Source: Dyella_A sp049445995 (GTDB lineage Bacteria > Pseudomonadota > Gammaproteobacteria > Xanthomonadales > Rhodanobacteraceae). From it: 64,000 nucleotides of DNA. Shown here one piece after another: positions 61,195 through 64,000 of the stretch. Where the stretch lies: assembly GCF_049445995.1 (NCBI RefSeq), contig NZ_JBMSDZ010000002.1:124001-188000 (forward strand), written 5' to 3'. The first letter of the stretch is position 1; every line of letters starts with the position of its first letter. The notes below the pieces were generated by a model, which saw only the letters and a program-made list of their open reading frames with translations, had not been told where the DNA came from and did not search any database. Made by a program: the position numbers and the translations under genes.

Positions 61195-62946
61195 ATGATC
61201 AATAGTGTGCTCAGCGGGTCGGGCAAGTTCAAGCAAATGCGGCATTTTGCGATGGCGAGCGTGGTGGCCGTGACGATGGCCGGATGTGCCGCGGCGCCAG
61301 CCGTGCGGCCAGCGCCGGTGGCCGCCTCGCCGCAACCGCTGGCCCGGCTGGTGGTGGCCACGCCCGATGCCGATCACGATGTGATGGCCCAGCTCATGGC
61401 CGGCGAGATGGCGCTCACCCACTCCGATCTCAAGACGGCCGCGGCGGCCTACGGCAAGGCCGCGGCCCTGTCCAGCGACCCGCAGGTGGCCGAGCGCGCC
61501 ACCGCGCTGGCGCTGGCCGTGCACGACGACGCGTCGGCGACACGCGCGCTGCAGCGCTGGCAGGCGCTGGGCGCGAAACCGGCCGCGCTGGCCCAGGCCC
61601 GCGCCGAGCTGGCGCTGGATCGCGGCAACGCGGCCGAGGCCCGGCGCCAGCTGGAGAACGTGCTCAAGCTCGGCGGCGACGATGCCTGGCGCCAGTTCGG
61701 CCGGGTGCTGGTCGGTGCGCGCGATGCGGCACAGGCGGCCCGGCTGCTCGAGGCGCTGGCCATACCGGAGCGGCTGCCAGCCGACGAGCAGGCCTGGCTG
61801 GCGATGAGCGAGCTGGGCGACCGGCTCGGCCGTCGTGCCTATGCCCTGCGCATCGCCAACGCCGCGGCCGCGCGCTTCCATTCGTCGGCCACCTACGCCT
61901 GGGCCGCCCAGATGACCTTGCGCGCCGGCGATCGCGCCGCCGCGCAGGCGCTGCTGAAGCAGGCGATCGCCCGTGCCCCCGGCGACACCCACCTGCGCCT
62001 GGCCTACGCCACCATGCTGGCGCAGGGCGGCGATTACCCGGCAGCGGCGAAGTTCCTGGCCAGCGGCAAGCAGAGCGCGGACATCTACAACCTGCGCGCG
62101 GCGCTGGCGTCCCAGGCCAACGACAAGCAGACCCTGGCCATGCTGTACCGCCAGCTGCAGAAGTCGCCCGACGAGATCCGCCAGTCCAGCGCCTTCCTGC
62201 TCGGCCAGCTGGCCGAGATGCAGGGCCTGAAGGCCGAGGCGCTGGCGTGGTATGACCAGGTGGGCGACGAGGATCCGCACGCCTTCGACGCGGACCTGCG
62301 CAGCGCGGTGATCCTGCACGGCCAGGGCAGGCGGGCCGAGGCGCACGAGCTGCTCGGCCAGCTGGAGACCGCCTACCTCGACCAGCCCGGGCAGCTGCGC
62401 AAGGCCTACGAGGCCGATGCCGACCTGTACATGGCCGAGCAGAAATATCCGCAGGCGGAGATGGCCTTCAGCCGGGCGCTGCAGGTGGTGCCGGACGATC
62501 CCGGTCTGCTCTACGGCCGCGGGCTGGCCTACGCCGAGTCCGGCAAGATCGACCAGGCGGTCACCGACCTGCGCCGGTTGCTGCAGCTCAAGCCCCGCGA
62601 CGTCGATGCCAGCAACGCGCTGGGCTACACGCTGGCCGATGCCAACCGCGACCTGCCCGAGGCCGAGCGGCTGATCGCGCAGGCGCGCAAGGCCAAGCCG
62701 GACGATCCGGCGATCGCCGACTCCTGGGGCTGGCTGCAGTACCGGCTGGGCCATCTGGACGAAGCGGCCCGCGTGCTGCGGCAGGCCTGGAAGCAGCGGC
62801 CCGATGCGGATGTGGGCGTGCATCTGGGCGAAGTGCTGTGGAAGAGCGGGCAGCGCGACGAGGCGGCCCGCGTGTTCGAGCAGGTACGCAAGATCGACCC
62901 GGGCAACGCGATCCTGCGCGACACGCTCAAGCGGCTGCAGCCATGA
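61195..62946 (+). CDS. TPR-repeat lipoprotein
   Basis: 583 residues. A lipobox-like TMAGC lies after MRHFAMASVVAV (so the true start may be ATG 61237 instead of 61195). The remaining sequence is a long array of tetratricopeptide helices (AYGKAAALSSDPQVAERA, AEMAFSRALQVVPDDPGLLYGRGLAYAESGKIDQAVTDLRRLLQLKP, EAARVLRQAWKQRPDAD). It is anchored in a membrane and probably scaffolds partners. lolB overlaps its stop, as in related genomes. Confidence 0.88.
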   Translation: MINSVLSGSGKFKQMRHFAMASVVAVTMAGCAAAPAVRPAPVAASPQPLARLVVATPDADHDVMAQLMAGEMALTHSDLKTAAAAYGKAAALSSDPQVAERATALALAVHDDASATRALQRWQALGAKPAALAQARAELALDRGNAAEARRQLENVLKLGGDDAWRQFGRVLVGARDAAQAARLLEALAIPERLPADEQAWLAMSELGDRLGRRAYALRIANAAAARFHSSATYAWAAQMTLRAGDRAAAQALLKQAIARAPGDTHLRLAYATMLAQGGDYPAAAKFLASGKQSADIYNLRAALASQANDKQTLAMLYRQLQKSPDEIRQSSAFLLGQLAEMQGLKAEALAWYDQVGDEDPHAFDADLRSAVILHGQGRRAEAHELLGQLETAYLDQPGQLRKAYEADADLYMAEQKYPQAEMAFSRALQVVPDDPGLLYGRGLAYAESGKIDQAVTDLRRLLQLKPRDVDASNALGYTLADANRDLPEAERLIAQARKAKPDDPAIADSWGWLQYRLGHLDEAARVLRQAWKQRPDADVGVHLGEVLWKSGQRDEAARVFEQVRKIDPGNAILRDTLKRLQP

Positions 62947-63566
62947 CCGGAACGTGCCGGAAGATCGCCCTGGGGCTGGGCGTGGCGGCGCTGTCCGGCT
63001 GCGTGAGCCTGCCGCCGCGCGGCGGGACGGTGGCCGCCGACGCCGGCCTGATGGCCGCGCAGGCGGCCCGCGAGGATGCCCTGCGTGAGGTGCGCGACTG
63101 GAGCCTGGACGGGCGCCTGGGCATCAGCAACGCCAGCGACTCCCGCGGCAACGGCAGCGGCAGCCTGAGCTGGCAGCAGCGCGGCGACAGCTATGTATTC
63201 ACCGTCAACGGCGGCTTCGGCTACGACTACCGGCTCAGCGGCGATCCCCGGGGCGCCGTGCTCGAAGGCGTGGGCAAGCAGCCGATCCGCGGCACGGACG
63301 CCGAAGCGCTGATGCGCAAGGCGACCGGCTGGTCGGTGCCGCTGGAATCGCTGCGCGCCTGGGTGCTGGGGCTGCGCGCACCGGGCTCGCCGGCGCAGCT
63401 CCGCTTCGGCACCGATCGACTGCCCGCGGTGCTGGAGCAGGACGGCTGGCACGTGGAGTACCGCGCCTGGGACACCAGCCGCCAGCCCGCACTGCCGACC
63501 AAGGTGTTCGCCAGCAAGCCGCCGTACAAGGTGCGGCTCTCGGTGAACGCCTGGACCCTGCACTAG
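62943..63566 (+). CDS. lolB: LolB outer-membrane lipoprotein receptor
   Basis: 207-residue lipoprotein with lipobox LSGC at about 17-20. The LolB beta-barrel segments WSLDGRLGIS, GSLSWQQRGDSYVFTVNGGFG and VLEQDGWHVEYRAW match the family. It inserts lipoproteins in the outer membrane. The stop TAG is part of repeat copy D. No ispE follows, unlike many gammaproteobacteria. Confidence 0.92.
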   Translation: MTGTCRKIALGLGVAALSGCVSLPPRGGTVAADAGLMAAQAAREDALREVRDWSLDGRLGISNASDSRGNGSGSLSWQQRGDSYVFTVNGGFGYDYRLSGDPRGAVLEGVGKQPIRGTDAEALMRKATGWSVPLESLRAWVLGLRAPGSPAQLRFGTDRLPAVLEQDGWHVEYRAWDTSRQPALPTKVFASKPPYKVRLSVNAWTLH

Positions 63567-63599
63567 CAGCCTGTCGGGCTTTGCTCGGCCGGGCTGCTA
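63564..63599. repeat. Palindromic element, family GCAGCC..GGCTGC, copy D (complete)
   Basis: TAGCAGCCTGTCGGGCTTTG followed by CTCGGCCGGGCTGCTA: outer eight-base arms TAGCAGCC/GGCTGCTA perfect, imperfect inner stem. The stop codon of lolB is its first three bases. Best copy in the window. Confidence 0.88.
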
Positions 63600-63698
63600 G
63601 GGTTGCTCAGATCAACCCTGAGCGTGTTCGCTGATCTGGGTTAGGCTGGCGGCCCTCGTGGGCGTCATGCCGGCGCCCGTGCCACTTCCCGAGCCGTC

Positions 63699-64000
63699 AT
63701 GACCGTTCTCATCGAGCGCGCCCGGCCTTCCCAGGTCGACGCCCTGTGCGCCATCGAACGCGCCGCGGTACAGCTGTTCCGCGGCCATCCGGCGTGGCGC
63801 GCCTACGCCGCCATGGCGATTCCGCCCGAGCTGCTGCACGGCGCCGTGGCGCGCGGGCTGGTGTGGGTGGCGGTCGAGCAGGGCGAGCCGGTGGGTTTCG
63901 TCTGGCTCGACGACGACCTGGGCGGCGATGCGGTGGGCATCGGCGAGCTGGACGTGCTGCCTTCGCACGGTCGTCGCGGCATCGGCGCCGCGCTGCTGGA
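63699..64000 (+). CDS. GNAT-family N-acetyltransferase (partial)
   Basis: The first 100 residues are visible: IERARPSQVDALCAIERAA, PVGFVWLDDD, and GELDVLPSHGRRGIGAALL, the acetyl-CoA pyrophosphate-binding loop (R-x-x-G-x-G/A). The 3' end lies outside. Substrate unknown. Confidence 0.88.
   Translation, partial: MTVLIERARPSQVDALCAIERAAVQLFRGHPAWRAYAAMAIPPELLHGAVARGLVWVAVEQGEPVGFVWLDDDLGGDAVGIGELDVLPSHGRRGIGAALL

Overview
The window is high-GC DNA (roughly two-thirds G+C by eye) with uninterrupted, densely packed gammaproteobacterial genes. Gene content (PilBC with twin pilins, an RND metal-efflux set, AidB-like dehydrogenase, a split PntAA/PntAB/PntB transhydrogenase, a DUF3106/sigma cluster) and several palindromic intergenic repeat families resemble chromosomal DNA of the Xanthomonadales, most likely Rhodanobacteraceae (Rhodanobacter/Dyella-like). 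The assignment is inferred from the proteins; no rRNA or tRNA gene was seen.

Layout. 1-2680: type IV pilus genes pilB and pilC (minus strand, pilC runs off the edge). 2871-12721: surface-polysaccharide cluster of translationally coupled plus-strand genes (glycosyltransferases, two methyltransferases, DegT-type aminotransferase, left-handed beta-helix acyltransferase, Wzx-like flippase), with an AT-richer block near 3.5-5.6 kb and a 1.1-kb graveyard of two broken glycosyltransferases at 6.7-7.7 kb. 12882-18576 (minus): two paralogous polytopic GT-C/TMTC-like proteins and two PilA-type pilins, a candidate pilin-modification locus. 18735-20831: secreted S9 peptidase. 21016-27752: chemotaxis module cheW-mcp-cheR-cheD-cheB-mcp-STAS; the second receptor carries a CheZ-like D-x-x-x-Q motif.

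27870-35141: accessory and housekeeping genes: an orphan DHA2 drug exporter, patatin-like lipase, small secreted protein, NUDIX hydrolase, 5'-3' exonuclease, nitroreductase, cytidine deaminase and PntAA. 35214-36778 is an opposite-strand ECF sigma / membrane protein / DUF3106 operon that separates pntAA from pntAB-pntB (36872-38616). 38630-48226: small membrane protein, SufT, secreted M4 metallopeptidase, short asparaginase, AidB-like dehydrogenase and a GH31 glycosidase with an internal jelly-roll-like insertion.

48325-54673: heavy-metal RND efflux operon (His-rich leader protein, CusB/CzcB adaptor, CusA/CzcA pump, DUF3240, CzcC). 54767-64000: DUF2069, WrbA, YihY-TlpA-acylphosphatase coupled chain, PPK2, PrfA, HemA, a TPR lipoprotein, LolB and the start of a GNAT acetyltransferase.

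Short palindromic repeats occur in at least four sequence families between genes. One, a ~36-bp element, is present four times, always close to a gene end, and two inverted copies bracket the GH31 gene. The most promising leads are the twin pilin/GT-C locus, the chemoreceptor with an embedded phosphatase-like motif, and the decayed glycosyltransferases.
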